From positions 3,474,501 to 3,538,500 of the forward strand of contig NZ_CP030032.1 of assembly GCF_003258315.1 (NCBI RefSeq): 64,000 nucleotides of DNA. The letters are read 5' to 3'. Below, piece after piece: positions 45,671 through 55,142 of the stretch (the stretch's first letter is position 1; the number at the start of each line of letters is the position of its first letter). The DNA is from Bradymonas sediminis. GTDB lineage: Bacteria; Myxococcota_A; Bradymonadia; Bradymonadales; Bradymonadaceae. The notes under the pieces were generated by a model. It saw nothing but the letters and a program-made list of their open reading frames with translations. It was not told the origin of the DNA and made no database searches. Position numbers and translations under genes: made by a program.

Positions 45671-46420
45671 TCACACCTCGACGCCGATCGCGCGCAGCTC
45701 CGCCTCGGCCTGCTCCGCCCAGCCGCGATTGGCCTTCGGGCTCGCAGGACTCGGGTGCAGAATGCGCCCGACGACGACGCGCTCGCGAAGCTCCGGGGCA
45801 TCGGCAAGCGTCGCTTTGACGCGCTTCTCGGCGAAATTACCGATCCCGACGACAAATTTAGGCTGAAGATACTCAAGGGTCTGGCGCAGCGCCCGGTCAC
45901 AGGGCTCAAAGAGCGCCGAGCGCTCGGCGGCGCTGAGGCGATTGGGCGTGCGGTTTCGCCCGCTCTCCTCCATAAAAACCAGGGGGCAATAATTGTGCAC
46001 ATAATAGCGGGAGAAGAACTCTTCGGCGCTGCCGTAGCGCTGCTCGGCCCAGCCCCACAGCCGCGCGCCGCTGACCTCGTTTCGATGGCAATCCAACCCG
46101 ACGACGGGGCGTTTGGGGTGTTCATTGGCGGGCTTTCCGATCATCTCGGACTCCGGACGAGCGCCGAAACCCATCCAATCGCGCACAAAATTAACCTCCC
46201 CAAAGGGCACGCCATTTTGGGCCATGCCCCAGGGCCCCGGGTTCATCCCCACCAGCACAATCTCGCGCGGCGCGCGCGCGCCGAAGCGCTCCAGATAGGC
46301 CTCGTACATCGCGCCTGCGTAGAGCAACGGGTTGTAGACGTGGGTCACAGGGGCGCTGAACTCCAGGGGGATCAGCGCGTCGCGCAGGGCGTGAGTTATC
46401 TCAATCGGAGATGGTTTCAT
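45671..46420 (-). CDS. SMUG1-type uracil-DNA glycosylase
   Basis: 249 residues from the ATG at 46418-46420; a TTG start at 46471 is possible. Motif 1 GMNPGPWGMAQNGVPFGE (58-75) and C-terminal motif HPSPASPKANRGW are those of single-strand-selective monofunctional uracil-DNA glycosylase (SMUG1) family proteins. The enzyme flips out and removes uracil and oxidised pyrimidines, leaving an abasic site for base-excision repair. Bacterial SMUG1 members are scattered and some act more on xanthine or hypoxanthine, so the substrate range is not certain. Shine-Dalgarno is weak. Confidence 0.92.
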   Translation of the reverse strand: MKPSPIEITHALRDALIPLEFSAPVTHVYNPLLYAGAMYEAYLERFGARAPREIVLVGMNPGPWGMAQNGVPFGEVNFVRDWMGFGARPESEMIGKPANEHPKRPVVGLDCHRNEVSGARLWGWAEQRYGSAEEFFSRYYVHNYCPLVFMEESGRNRTPNRLSAAERSALFEPCDRALRQTLEYLQPKFVVGIGNFAEKRVKATLADAPELRERVVVGRILHPSPASPKANRGWAEQAEAELRAIGVEV

Positions 46421-46473
46421 GGGGAATGAGCGGCGCGGCGGGGAAAAATGGAGGGGCGAGGCGTTCGTCAAAT

Positions 46474-46503
46474 GGCCGCGACTCCCCTAAAGGAGTCGCG
46501 GCC
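46474..46503 (-). terminator. Likely intrinsic terminator of Ig-like lipoprotein gene
   Basis: 12-bp perfect stem GGCCGCGACTCC/GGAGTCGCGGCC (46474-46485 with 46492-46503), loop of 6, followed on the minus strand by ATTTG. The T run is short, so termination may be partial. It starts 7 bp after the lipoprotein stop. Confidence 0.6.
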
Positions 46504-46510
46504 CTATCAT

Positions 46511-48748
46511 TTAGCATCCCGCGTTGGGCTCATCTCCGAGCTCAATCACGACAAAGTCGGTGGAGGTCACGCCTCGATCGTCGGTCACGGTGAGCTTTAG
46601 GACGTAGCCGCCGGGGTTCTCAGCGTCCTTCAACGTGGGGCTGACCGTCGTCTGGTCCTCCAGGTTAGCCCCGGCGTCCACGGCGTAGACGATCTCCCAG
46701 GCGTAGGTGAGCCCGGAGTTGTCCGCCGTGCTCGCGGAGCCATCAAGGGTATACTCGGTGGTACACACGTCCCCGCTGATATCGGCTCCTGCATCCGCCA
46801 CCGGCGGCGCGTGCCCTGCCACGATCGAGATGCTAACCGCCGCGGCGGCGCTCCACTCCCCGTCCGAGTCTTTGACCTCAAACTCGAAGGTGTCAACCCC
46901 GGTTTCGCCCGGATTCGAGGCGTAGCTAATCGCCCCGGAGGCCGGGTTAAACCCACTGAGAACGCCCTTGGTCACCGCGCCGCCACTCACGAGCCGGTAC
47001 TCCGACACGGCACCATCTTCGGGGTCACTGCCGAATAATTGGAAGCTGATGCTGCCATTTTTCTGCACGCCCAAAGCCTGAGGGAACGCGGTGGGTGCTT
47101 GATTCGCGGGCGGCGCGTCGGGGTCAACGGTCAGCGTGACCTCGTCGGATTCCCCCTCACTCGTCGCCTTGATTTTGACGTTGCCGGCGCTCAGCGCGGT
47201 GACTTTGCCCGTGCCGTCAACCACGGCGATATGCTCTTTATTGCTCTCCCATTGCACGATCCGATCGGCCGGGTTGGCGAGCAAACCACCGCCGGGAGCG
47301 TAGAGGGTGACGCCGAGTTGAAGGGTGTCTCCAATGCTAAGCGGGGATGCGGTCGCGTTGGTAATCTCGACGGAGTCAACCGGTTGGCGATTGACCTTAA
47401 TGCCGGCAAAAGCGCTGATATTGCCCGGCGTGGTCGATACCTGCAGCGTGGTCACGCCTTCACGGAGGCCGGTCACTTTTCCGCTTCCATCGTTCGACGC
47501 GACGCTCGTATCAGCAACGGTCCACGCGAAGGCAACGTCGGCGGAGATATCGGTCCCGTCGGCCGCAAAGGCAGAAGCGGCCGCGGTCTGCTGCTGACCG
47601 ATTTCAAGCGTGAGCAGGGTCTGGTCGATCTCGACACGCACCACCTGGCGCGCCTCGACGACGACATCGGCGGTGACCGTGACGCCGTTGGCGACACCGG
47701 TGATGGTGACGGTTCCCTCCCCAACGCCCTGAACCTCGCCGGTCGAGCTCACGCTCGCCACGCTCGGGTCAGCACTCGACCAGTTCACGGTTCCGGCGTC
47801 GACCTGATTGAGGTCATCATCATAGACGTCGAACTGAACCGTCTGCCCGACCGTAATCGTCGCCTGGCTCGGCGAGATAATCGCGGAGGCTGGGACCAGC
47901 GGGTTGACGATCAGCTGGGAGGTCGCGGTGACCGACGGAGCACCGTTAATCGAGACGACGAGGTCGGCGCTCCCCGCGCCCACCGCGCTCACTTTCCCGT
48001 CGCTGTCCACCGTCGCAACGGACGGGTCGGACACCGACCAATCGAGCAGCGGATTGACGATCAGCGCGCCGTTAACGTCATACGCCCGCGCCTGCGCGGT
48101 AAAGACGTTGTTCTGGGTCAGGGTGATCGTGGAGGGGAAGATCTCGATCTGCGCGGCGTCTGCCGCCGAGACGGTGACCGCCGCCGTTGCGCTAAGTCCC
48201 GCATAGGTGGCCGTGATATTCGCCTGACCCACGGCGAGGCCGCGGACCTCGCCGACGCTCGACACCAAAGCGATGCCCGGCGCGTCGCTCGACCAGCTAA
48301 ACTCATCGGCGCTGACGCCCTGAAGTTCGTCGCCAAATTCGTCGATCACGACCGCCGTGAGCGTCTGGGCCCCGCCGACCTGAAGGCTCAGGGTATCCGA
48401 CGAGAGCTCAACCGCGACGAGCTCGGGCTCCGTCACAATATCCTCGACGATGTCTTCCTCGACGTCTTCGACGATGTCTTCCCCGACATCCTCGATAATA
48501 TCCTCGCCCACGTCCTCGCTGATATCCTCAACGACGTCGGGCGTATCATCCGGAAGATTGGGCAACGCGCAAAAACCCTCGATGCACACCGCCTCGCCGG
48601 AGCAATCAGCCTTGGTATCGCAACGCGTCTCCTCGAAAGAACCGCCAAATTGGCACGCACTGCTCACAAAAAGTAGCGTCGAAAGCCCCGCGATGGTGCT
48701 TAAGAAACGCCCTTGCTTCAGGCCGAACTGACTCGTTTTTGCTCGCAT
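46511..48748 (-). CDS. Lipoprotein with repeated Ig-like (BIG2) domains
   Basis: About 745 residues from the ATG at 48746-48748, preceded by GGAG at good spacing. Lipoprotein signal with lipobox ending VSSAC. After a small Cys-rich segment (CDTKADCSGEAVCIEGFC) and an EDI/EDV acidic repeat stalk come about five bacterial Ig-like BIG2 domains (recurring GxGxVxGxxxGxxxIxAT patterns), one cadherin-like or VCBS-type domain (NQAPTAFP... to SIVAG, about 555-655) and a final PKD-like domain. Such chains act as adhesins or surface stalks. Envelope-anchored; the binding partner is unknown. Terminator-like hairpin follows. Confidence 0.9.
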   Translation of the reverse strand: MRAKTSQFGLKQGRFLSTIAGLSTLLFVSSACQFGGSFEETRCDTKADCSGEAVCIEGFCALPNLPDDTPDVVEDISEDVGEDIIEDVGEDIVEDVEEDIVEDIVTEPELVAVELSSDTLSLQVGGAQTLTAVVIDEFGDELQGVSADEFSWSSDAPGIALVSSVGEVRGLAVGQANITATYAGLSATAAVTVSAADAAQIEIFPSTITLTQNNVFTAQARAYDVNGALIVNPLLDWSVSDPSVATVDSDGKVSAVGAGSADLVVSINGAPSVTATSQLIVNPLVPASAIISPSQATITVGQTVQFDVYDDDLNQVDAGTVNWSSADPSVASVSSTGEVQGVGEGTVTITGVANGVTVTADVVVEARQVVRVEIDQTLLTLEIGQQQTAAASAFAADGTDISADVAFAWTVADTSVASNDGSGKVTGLREGVTTLQVSTTPGNISAFAGIKVNRQPVDSVEITNATASPLSIGDTLQLGVTLYAPGGGLLANPADRIVQWESNKEHIAVVDGTGKVTALSAGNVKIKATSEGESDEVTLTVDPDAPPANQAPTAFPQALGVQKNGSISFQLFGSDPEDGAVSEYRLVSGGAVTKGVLSGFNPASGAISYASNPGETGVDTFEFEVKDSDGEWSAAAAVSISIVAGHAPPVADAGADISGDVCTTEYTLDGSASTADNSGLTYAWEIVYAVDAGANLEDQTTVSPTLKDAENPGGYVLKLTVTDDRGVTSTDFVVIELGDEPNAGC

Positions 48749-49108
48749 TAAGATCTCCAAACTTCGTTGTCTGCTCGAGGGGGCAATATCTTCGTCATTT
48801 ATTCACGCCACGCGGGCTAGTCAGCTGATTTTCGACGTGGCGTTAAATATCATCTTGTACATAGCGCGTACGTCCTTAGCCTTCAACAGTATCGCTGGGT
48901 TTAATGTGAATCAATAGCTCAAATTGACAGCTTGAGTGGGAAAAGTTTAGTCTGGCGCAGACCAATGGCGCGAGTTTATTAGTCTTTTGAATCAAACTCC
49001 GCTGTATTCGCGCAAAGAAAAATAGTAAGTTATTTCCTTTGTCATCGCACCATTTACTGTCGCGACGCCTGTCGCGTCTTGTTTTATACGCTTCTCTAGG
49101 AGGGCGCT
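48749..49108. other. Divergent intergenic region
   Basis: 360 bp between the Ig-like lipoprotein gene (minus) and the receiver-XRE regulator (plus). A perfect TTGACA lies at 48924-48929, but the sequence 17 bp later (TTAGTC) is a poor -10. An AGGAGG Shine-Dalgarno sits just before 49109. No clear inverted repeat that would be an operator was found. Confidence 0.5.
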
Positions 49109-49705
49109 TTGAGGACCATCCGCATTCTGATCATCGATGATGACAAAGATATCTGTGAGTATATGCAGATTCTGCTGTCTCAGAGTGGCTACGATGTGCG
49201 CACTCAAACCGACCCGAAGGCGGCCCTGGAGTTACTCAAAGAAGAGGAATTTCACGTCGTGGTGCTCGACATCATGATGCCCGAGATCAGCGGGATGGAG
49301 ATGCTCGAGCAAATTCGGGACTTTGATAGCGATATCTCGATCATTATTTTCACGGGTTACCCCTCGGTCGATACCGCGGTGACCTCGATGAAATATAATG
49401 TCAGCGACTATATCAAAAAGCCGTTTGACGTCGACGAGTTCAACCAGACCCTCGAGAAGATCCTGCGCGAAAAGGGACTGCTGACCGACCCGGAGGAAGA
49501 ACTCCTGGCGACCATTGGCAAGAGCCTGCGCCGGATGCGCAAAGAACGAAGCCTCACGCTCAAGCAGATGGCGCGGCGAACCGGGCTGTCGGTGAGCCTG
49601 CTCTCCCAGATTGAGCGCGCCGAATCCAGCGCCTCGGTCTCCAGCCTCTTTAAGCTGGCCCGCGCGCTGGACGTCAAGCTCACCGAGCTCTTCGGCGACC
49701 ACTAA
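49109..49705 (+). CDS. Response regulator with receiver and XRE-type DNA-binding domain
   Basis: 198 residues starting at TTG; the strong AGGAGG Shine-Dalgarno just upstream supports this rare start, and no ATG fits better. Receiver residues 1-120 have acidic pocket D11-D12, phosphoacceptor Asp54 in VLDIMMPE, Thr82 and Lys104. Residues about 138-195 form a Cro/C1-type helix-turn-helix (LKQMARRTGLSVSLLSQIE). This receiver-XRE combination is less common than receiver-winged helix. No histidine kinase is adjacent, so it is an orphan regulator. Its targets may include the divergent lipoprotein gene, but that is inference. Confidence 0.93.
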   Translation: MRTIRILIIDDDKDICEYMQILLSQSGYDVRTQTDPKAALELLKEEEFHVVVLDIMMPEISGMEMLEQIRDFDSDISIIIFTGYPSVDTAVTSMKYNVSDYIKKPFDVDEFNQTLEKILREKGLLTDPEEELLATIGKSLRRMRKERSLTLKQMARRTGLSVSLLSQIERAESSASVSSLFKLARALDVKLTELFGDH

Positions 49706-49740
49706 ATCGCCCCCCCTTAAAGCGCGCCTGGAAAATCCGC

Positions 49741-50241
49741 ATGAGCCTCGATGCCGCCCACCAAAACCTGCGCTTTGAGCGCACCGAAGCGGCTCGAATC
49801 CAGCCGCTTCGCACCCGGATTTTGCGGCCTCATTTCGAGCCCGGCCGGCTGTGTATCTTTGCCGAAGACGACGCCCCGAGCACTGCTCATTTCGGCCTCT
49901 TCGACCCCGCCGAAGATAACGCCTGCGTCGCCGCGGTGACCTTTTTGCCGCGCCACGCGCCCGACGCGCCTGATGTCGCAGCCCTCCAACTTCGGGGAAT
50001 GTGCGTCGCCGAGTCGATGCAGGGAAAGGGCCTCGGCGCGCGTCTTTTCGAGAGCACGCTGGCGCCCCTCGCCCTGCTCTACCCCGACGCCGCGTTAGTC
50101 TGGTGCAACGCGCGAATCAGCGCGGCCCAGTTCTACGAAAAGCTGGGCTTTGAGCGCCGTGGAGAGGTCTTCGAGGTCGATAGAATCGGGCCGCATATCG
50201 TGATGCGGCGCGACTTAAACCCCGCGCTGGCCGCCGGCTGA
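49741..50241 (+). CDS. GNAT family N-acetyltransferase
   Basis: 166 residues. The GNAT acetyl-CoA pyrophosphate-binding motif appears as QLRGMCVAESMQGKGLGARL (V-x-x-x-x-x-x-QGKGLG-x-x-L), followed by CNARISAAQFYEKLGFE, the typical C-terminal GNAT helix and strand. It transfers an acetyl group from acetyl-CoA to an amine; the substrate is unknown. Located 35 bp after the receiver-XRE gene and probably in its transcript. It converges with the hemolysin III gene. Confidence 0.88.
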   Translation: MSLDAAHQNLRFERTEAARIQPLRTRILRPHFEPGRLCIFAEDDAPSTAHFGLFDPAEDNACVAAVTFLPRHAPDAPDVAALQLRGMCVAESMQGKGLGARLFESTLAPLALLYPDAALVWCNARISAAQFYEKLGFERRGEVFEVDRIGPHIVMRRDLNPALAAG

Positions 50242-50249
50242 GCCGGTTA

Positions 50250-50948
50250 TTAGGCCCCCGAAGGCAGCACGTAAAAGAGCACCGCAAAATAGTGCAACAT
50301 GCTGGCCGTCATCACGAAGAGATGCCAGATCGCGTGGAAATACCGGCGCCCTTCTTTGACGTAGAAATAGACCCCCAGCGTGTAGGCCAGGCCGCTGATG
50401 CCGATGAGCGCCAGCCCAATCCCCGGCACCACCTCCAGCAGCGGCTTAATCGCCAAAATCCCCGCCCAGCCCATGCCGACATAGAGGTAGAGTGAGGCGC
50501 GCTTAAAACGCCCAAAGGCGAATAACTTCCCCACGATGCCGAAGATGGCGAGGCTCCAGATCACGCCGAAGAGCACCCACCCCCACAGCCCACGCATCGC
50601 GATCAGCGTCAGCGGCGTATAAGAGCCGGCGATCAACATAAAGATCGCGGTATGATCAAAAACACGCAGCGTGGCCTTGGCCGGGATGCTGGTCACGCTG
50701 TGATACAGGGTCGAGGCCAGGTAGAGCAGCACCAGAGAGCTGCCGTAGATCGCCACACTCGCCACCCCGATGGCGTCGGTCTGCTCGCGAGCGCTGACCA
50801 CCAGGATCACCAATCCGATGATCGACAGCACGAAGGCGACGCCGTGGGTGACCGCGTTAGCGACCTCCTCGCGGGGCGTTTGGTCGCGCTTTTTCCCGCT
50901 GGCGAGTTTCGGGGCGGACTTGGCCGGCTTGGGCGCCGAGCTACTCAT
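50250..50948 (-). CDS. Hemolysin III / PAQR family membrane protein
   Basis: 232 residues from the ATG at 50946-50948 (GGAAAAAATC upstream); a TTG at 50966 is an alternative. Seven hydrophobic helices fill residues 40-230. The PAQR/HlyIII hallmarks are visible: N-terminal EEVANAVTHG, SxxYH in LASTLYHSV, DHTAIFMLIAGSYTP, and C-terminal HAIWHLFVMTASMLHYF with the zinc-binding His residues. Bacterial members have been linked to membrane-fluidity homeostasis (TrhA) rather than true haemolysis. Basic, Pro/Lys-rich N-terminal tail. Inner membrane. Confidence 0.93.
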   Translation of the reverse strand: MSSSAPKPAKSAPKLASGKKRDQTPREEVANAVTHGVAFVLSIIGLVILVVSAREQTDAIGVASVAIYGSSLVLLYLASTLYHSVTSIPAKATLRVFDHTAIFMLIAGSYTPLTLIAMRGLWGWVLFGVIWSLAIFGIVGKLFAFGRFKRASLYLYVGMGWAGILAIKPLLEVVPGIGLALIGISGLAYTLGVYFYVKEGRRYFHAIWHLFVMTASMLHYFAVLFYVLPSGA

Positions 50949-51113
50949 GATTTTTTCCGTGCTCAAAATTACTGATATCCATTTTAGTGCCCCGGCTCAC
51001 GACGCGCGGCCAGCATATACCCAAAGAAACGCTCGACATATGCGACAGCGCATCTCATCGACGCACCCGACGAGGCCCGAGGCTACCACGACACCGCCCG
51101 GAGAACATACCCC

Positions 51114-52424
51114 ATGAAGGCCGAATTCCCGCAGGTAGACGTCCTTATTATCGGCGCCGGAAGCACGGGCGCGGCCGCCGCGCTGCTGTGCGCGCGGCGT
51201 GGACTGAGCACGCGCTGCCTGGACCGCGCCGCGCTCGCAGACGCCGGCGCGCACTGGGTCAACGGCGTGCCCGCCTCGGCTTTCGATATCGCCGGCATCA
51301 CGCCCCCCGCGGCGCCCGAGCTGCGCGCGCAGGGGGTGGACTTTCATCTCTTCGCCGGCTGGGGGCCGGAGCGCATCGTCATGCGCGGGCTCGACTTGTT
51401 GGAGGTCGATATGCGCCGCCTCGTCACGCGCCTGCAGGCCGAGGCGAAGGCCGCCGGCGCTGACTTCGTCGACAACACCCGGGTGCACGGCTACGACGGC
51501 GTGACCCTACACACCTCGTCGGGCCCCATGGCCGCGCGCTGGATCATCGACGCCTCCGGGCTCTCCGGCGCCCGTCTGCTGGCGCACCCGCGCCCCGCGG
51601 GCCCCGACATCTGCACCGCCGCCCAGGAGGTCCGCCGCATCACCGACCGCCAGGCCGCCCGCCAATTTTGCCGCCAACACGACGTCCCCCTCGGAGACAC
51701 CCTATGCTTTACGGGCATTGAGGGCGGCTATTCCATCCTCAATATCCGGGTTGAGTTGGGCGAAGCGCCCGGCGACGCCGATACGGTCTCCATCCTCACC
51801 GGCGCGATCCCCGCCCGGGGTCACCGCTCCGGGCGAGCCATCTTGCGCGACTTCGTGGCGACGACCCCCTGGGTGGGCGAAACCATCTTTGGCGGCGGAC
51901 GCGCCATCCCGCTTCGGCGCCCCTACACCAACCTCTACCGAGACAACGTCGCGGTCATCGGCGAGGCCGCCTGCCAGGTCTTCGCCGCCCACGGCTCGGG
52001 CATCGGCGCTGGCATGGTCGCCGCGCGGGTCTTGGCCGACGCGCTGGCCGATGGCCGCGGGCTCGAGGGCTATGAGGCCGATTGGCAACGCCTCCACGGC
52101 GGCCTCTTCGCTGGCTACGCGGCCTTCCGCAATTATAACCAGACCCTCACCATCGAAGACCTCGCCCGCCTGATGCGCAGCGGCCTATTGGACGCCGACA
52201 CCCTGGCCGACGGACTGCTCCAACGCATGCCCGCCCCGAGCGCGTCGATGGTCCTGGCCAAAATACGCGCCATGATGCGCGCACCCGACCTCGCCGCGCA
52301 GCTCCTCCCGGTGATGGGACAAATGGCGGCGGCGGCCGTGCTCTACGCGGGCTTCCCGACCACGCCAAAGCGCCGGCAGGGCTGGTCGAGGTTAGTCAGC
52401 GGGGTGCTCGGCGCCCCGGGCTAG
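51114..52424 (+). CDS. FAD-dependent oxidoreductase (geranylgeranyl-reductase-like)
   Basis: 436 residues. N-terminal dinucleotide-binding loop GAGSTGAAAA (14-23), a middle region with W-I-I-D-A-S-G-L and the C-terminal FAD motif DNVAVIGEAACQVFAAHGSGIGAG, typical of the geranylgeranyl reductase / group A flavoprotein monooxygenase fold. It probably reduces or hydroxylates a lipid or aromatic substrate using FAD and NAD(P)H; the substrate is not known. CGGAGAAC lies 8 nt before the ATG. The gene converges with the amidohydrolase gene, 8 bp apart. Confidence 0.85.
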   Translation: MKAEFPQVDVLIIGAGSTGAAAALLCARRGLSTRCLDRAALADAGAHWVNGVPASAFDIAGITPPAAPELRAQGVDFHLFAGWGPERIVMRGLDLLEVDMRRLVTRLQAEAKAAGADFVDNTRVHGYDGVTLHTSSGPMAARWIIDASGLSGARLLAHPRPAGPDICTAAQEVRRITDRQAARQFCRQHDVPLGDTLCFTGIEGGYSILNIRVELGEAPGDADTVSILTGAIPARGHRSGRAILRDFVATTPWVGETIFGGGRAIPLRRPYTNLYRDNVAVIGEAACQVFAAHGSGIGAGMVAARVLADALADGRGLEGYEADWQRLHGGLFAGYAAFRNYNQTLTIEDLARLMRSGLLDADTLADGLLQRMPAPSASMVLAKIRAMMRAPDLAAQLLPVMGQMAAAAVLYAGFPTTPKRRQGWSRLVSGVLGAPG

Positions 52425-52432
52425 GCCGTCGC

Positions 52433-54007
52433 TCAACTCAGCGCAACCTCGATGCCATCCATCCACATTTGCAGCACCTGCATCTCCCAAATCCTCTCCG
52501 GCGACGCGCTAAATGGGTCGTCGGAGAGCGCGATCACATCCGCGATATACCCGACATCCAATCGACCCAGGTCCTTCTCCCAATGCGCCGCATAGGCCGC
52601 CCCGCTGGTATAGGCGGCCAGGATTTCGCGGCGCGTCAGCGCCTTATCGGGCGCGAAGAGCCGGCCGTCGGAGAGCCTTCGGGTCAGCGCGGTTGCGATG
52701 CCGTGCCAGGGGTTTGGGTCGTCGATCGGATAGTCACTGCCCGCGGCCAGCAGGGCGTTGTCGGCGATCTCACGCCAGGAATAGAGGCGGTCGAGCTGCG
52801 CATTCGTCAGCATATTTTGCGCCCAGACCGCGTCGCCGCGAAGATGAATCGGCTGAATACTCGCCAGCACCGACAACGCCTCAAAGCGCTGCGCATCGTC
52901 GGAGGTCATCATCTGACAATGCTCCAGCCGCGGGCGCACGCGTTCGCGCTGCGCGGCATCCGCCCCTGCGAAGGCGTTCAAGACCCCGTGCGCGGCCGCG
53001 TCACCGATGGCGTGAACCGCCACCTGCCAGCCGGACTCGATCAGCCCCGCGATGCGGCCGGCCAACTCATCGGCGTCGTGCATCACCAACCCGAGCGTTC
53101 CATCCGGATAGGGCTCAAAAAGATGCGCCCCCTTCGAGCCAAGCGCACCATCGGCAAAATATTTAATCGTGCGCGCCGACACCCACGCGTTCGGGTCATG
53201 CAGCGGCCCGGCCTCCAACGCCTCGCCGAGCGCCGGGTCCGTGCCGTCGATCATCGCGAAGACCCGAATCGGCAACTCCCCGCTCTGTGCCAACCGCTGC
53301 AGCATCGCCACGCGCGCGACCTCGGTGAGCGCCATATGCGCCGAAGCGACCCCGTGTTTGCGAAGAATATGGGCGGTATCCTCCAATAATTGGCGGTCCT
53401 CATCTTCGGTCGCCGCCGGGATCGCCGCCAGGATCGGCATCATCGCCTGGTCGACGCAGACCCCGCTGAGCTGGCCGTCCGCGTTCTTTCGCGCGTTGCC
53501 GCTGCCCACAAATTGGTAGGACTCATCGAGCCGCGCCCGGCGCAGCGCCTCCGAATTACAGGCCACCGCGTGGCGGTCGATGCGGTGCAAACACACCGGG
53601 ATATCCGGGAAGATCGCGTCCAATTCGCGCCGCTGCAGCTCCGCCGAATCGCTCCAGCTATTCTCATTCCACCCATGCCCGAGCACCCACCCGCTGGGCG
53701 AAAGCTCGCTGATGGTGATGTCCGGCAGATCCCGCACGGTCTGCAGGCGCCGGTAGATCTGCTGCGGCCCCGTGGTGCCAGTCATATCGATCGACCCGGC
53801 GCGCATCCCAACCCCCCACAGGTGCACGTGGGCGTCGGCGAGCGCGGGAAATAGGCAGGCGCCCTGGGGCAGCACGACGGGTTCATCCTCCCGGTGCATC
53901 GCCACCGCCTCGTCCCCGATGGCCACAACGCGCCCCTCGCGGACCAGCAGCGCGTCGGTCTTATGTCCCTGTGCATCCAGATAAATACAACGATGACTGA
54001 TCAGCAA
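52433..54007 (-). CDS. Amidohydrolase family protein (YtcJ-like, Amidohydro_3)
   Basis: 524 residues from a TTG at 54005-54007, preceded by GGAG at 5 nt; upstream residues are not family-like. Metal-binding HVHLWG near the start (LADAHVHL), and motifs VAVHAIGDAA, RPRLEHCQMM and ASIQPIHLR...GSDYPID are those of YtcJ/metal-dependent amidohydrolases. Such enzymes cleave amide, ester or N-formyl bonds in a TIM barrel with one or two metal ions; substrate unknown. No signal peptide, so cytoplasmic. Divergent from the second amidohydrolase gene, sharing a 184-bp upstream region. Confidence 0.9.
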   Translation of the reverse strand: MLISHRCIYLDAQGHKTDALLVREGRVVAIGDEAVAMHREDEPVVLPQGACLFPALADAHVHLWGVGMRAGSIDMTGTTGPQQIYRRLQTVRDLPDITISELSPSGWVLGHGWNENSWSDSAELQRRELDAIFPDIPVCLHRIDRHAVACNSEALRRARLDESYQFVGSGNARKNADGQLSGVCVDQAMMPILAAIPAATEDEDRQLLEDTAHILRKHGVASAHMALTEVARVAMLQRLAQSGELPIRVFAMIDGTDPALGEALEAGPLHDPNAWVSARTIKYFADGALGSKGAHLFEPYPDGTLGLVMHDADELAGRIAGLIESGWQVAVHAIGDAAAHGVLNAFAGADAAQRERVRPRLEHCQMMTSDDAQRFEALSVLASIQPIHLRGDAVWAQNMLTNAQLDRLYSWREIADNALLAAGSDYPIDDPNPWHGIATALTRRLSDGRLFAPDKALTRREILAAYTSGAAYAAHWEKDLGRLDVGYIADVIALSDDPFSASPERIWEMQVLQMWMDGIEVALS

Positions 54008-54191
54008 GACGGCTCCTTTTTGCTGGTAATCTCTCCGGTAAACCACCCGGGCCACAGCCCAAGGCGTGCGCCAAAACCTTAGCGTCGCGCGGCTAAAAAC
54101 ACACGCGCCGGATTCTGTCATTCCCGCGCGCTTCCCCCTATACTCGCGCGCATTGTCAGGCAACGCCCCCTCGCAAACCCCGGCCGCCCCC

Positions 54192-55142
54192 ATGATTATC
54201 GACACCCATATTCACCTCATCGGAATGCGCGAAGACAACGGCTGCTATGTCAGCCCGAAGATGTCGACGGGCATCGCGTATTTTCTGCTAAGCCGCGTCC
54301 TCGGGCTCACCGGCGTCGCGCGCGCGCAGATCGACCAGGCCTACCGCGATAAATTGCTCGGCTGGACGGCCGACTCCGACCTGGACGGCGCGGGCATCCT
54401 GGCGTTTGACGCGGTCTATACCGAAGCGGGCGAATTCGACCGCGAGCGCACCCAATTTTATGTCGGCAATGATTATTGCTTCGAGGTTTGCGCGGCGTCG
54501 GAGAAGTTATTGCCGATTTGCTCGGTCAACCCGCAGCGAAAAGACGCCATCGAGGAGCTGGAGCGGGTGGTTGAGCGGGGCTCGGTCGCCATCAAGGTGC
54601 TGCCGAATAGCCAGGGATTTGACCCGGCGAACCCCGCCTATAAGCCCTTCTGGCGGCGCATGGCGGCGCTCAATATTCCGCTGCTCACCCACTCCTCTTT
54701 TGAGCATACGATTCCGGTTATCAAGCAACTCTACGGGCGCCCGGAGCGCCTCCGAAACGCGCTCGAAGCCGGCGTCACCGTGATCTCGGCGCATTGCGCG
54801 AGCGCGGGCGTCGCGCATATCCACGAGGATTTTGGCACCTGGCTTGCGATGATTCGTGAGTTCCCAAACCTCTATGGCGATATCTCGGCGATGGCCTCGA
54901 TGGCGCGATTTCCCTATATTAAAAAGGTACTTAACGACGACCTCGCCCGCGAGCGAGTGCTGCTTGGCAGCGACTTCCCGATCCCGATTTCGCCCTGGCT
55001 CTTCGCGCGCGAGATCGGCATCAGTGAGGTCCTCCGCCTCAATAAGATCGACAACCCGCTGCAGAAAAACCTCGAGACCTTCCGCGCCCTCCAGGTCCCC
55101 GAGTCCATCCTCGGGCGCGCTGCCCAGATCCTAAAATTATAA
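54192..55142 (+). CDS. Amidohydrolase (TIM-barrel, Amidohydro_2-like)
   Basis: 316 residues from the ATG at 54192, the start of the metal-binding strand MIIDTHIHLIG; the frame extends to 54066 but overlaps the divergent gene and lacks similarity. Later motifs include VAIKVLPNSQGFDP (Lys in the barrel), LTHSSFEHT, VISAHCAS and LLGSDFPIP, matching the amidohydrolase-2 superfamily (decarboxylase/hydrolase type). It probably needs a divalent metal. Substrate unknown. Shine-Dalgarno weak. Confidence 0.87.
   Translation: MIIDTHIHLIGMREDNGCYVSPKMSTGIAYFLLSRVLGLTGVARAQIDQAYRDKLLGWTADSDLDGAGILAFDAVYTEAGEFDRERTQFYVGNDYCFEVCAASEKLLPICSVNPQRKDAIEELERVVERGSVAIKVLPNSQGFDPANPAYKPFWRRMAALNIPLLTHSSFEHTIPVIKQLYGRPERLRNALEAGVTVISAHCASAGVAHIHEDFGTWLAMIREFPNLYGDISAMASMARFPYIKKVLNDDLARERVLLGSDFPIPISPWLFAREIGISEVLRLNKIDNPLQKNLETFRALQVPESILGRAAQILKL

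Noticed and set aside
48924-48952. Sigma-70 promoter upstream of receiver-XRE gene
   Set aside because: The -35 TTGACA is perfect but the -10 match is poor, so it is not listed as a promoter.
54008-54205. N-terminal extension of the minus-strand amidohydrolase
   Set aside because: Residues before the TTG start do not match the family and overlap the divergent gene; GGAG supports the TTG start.
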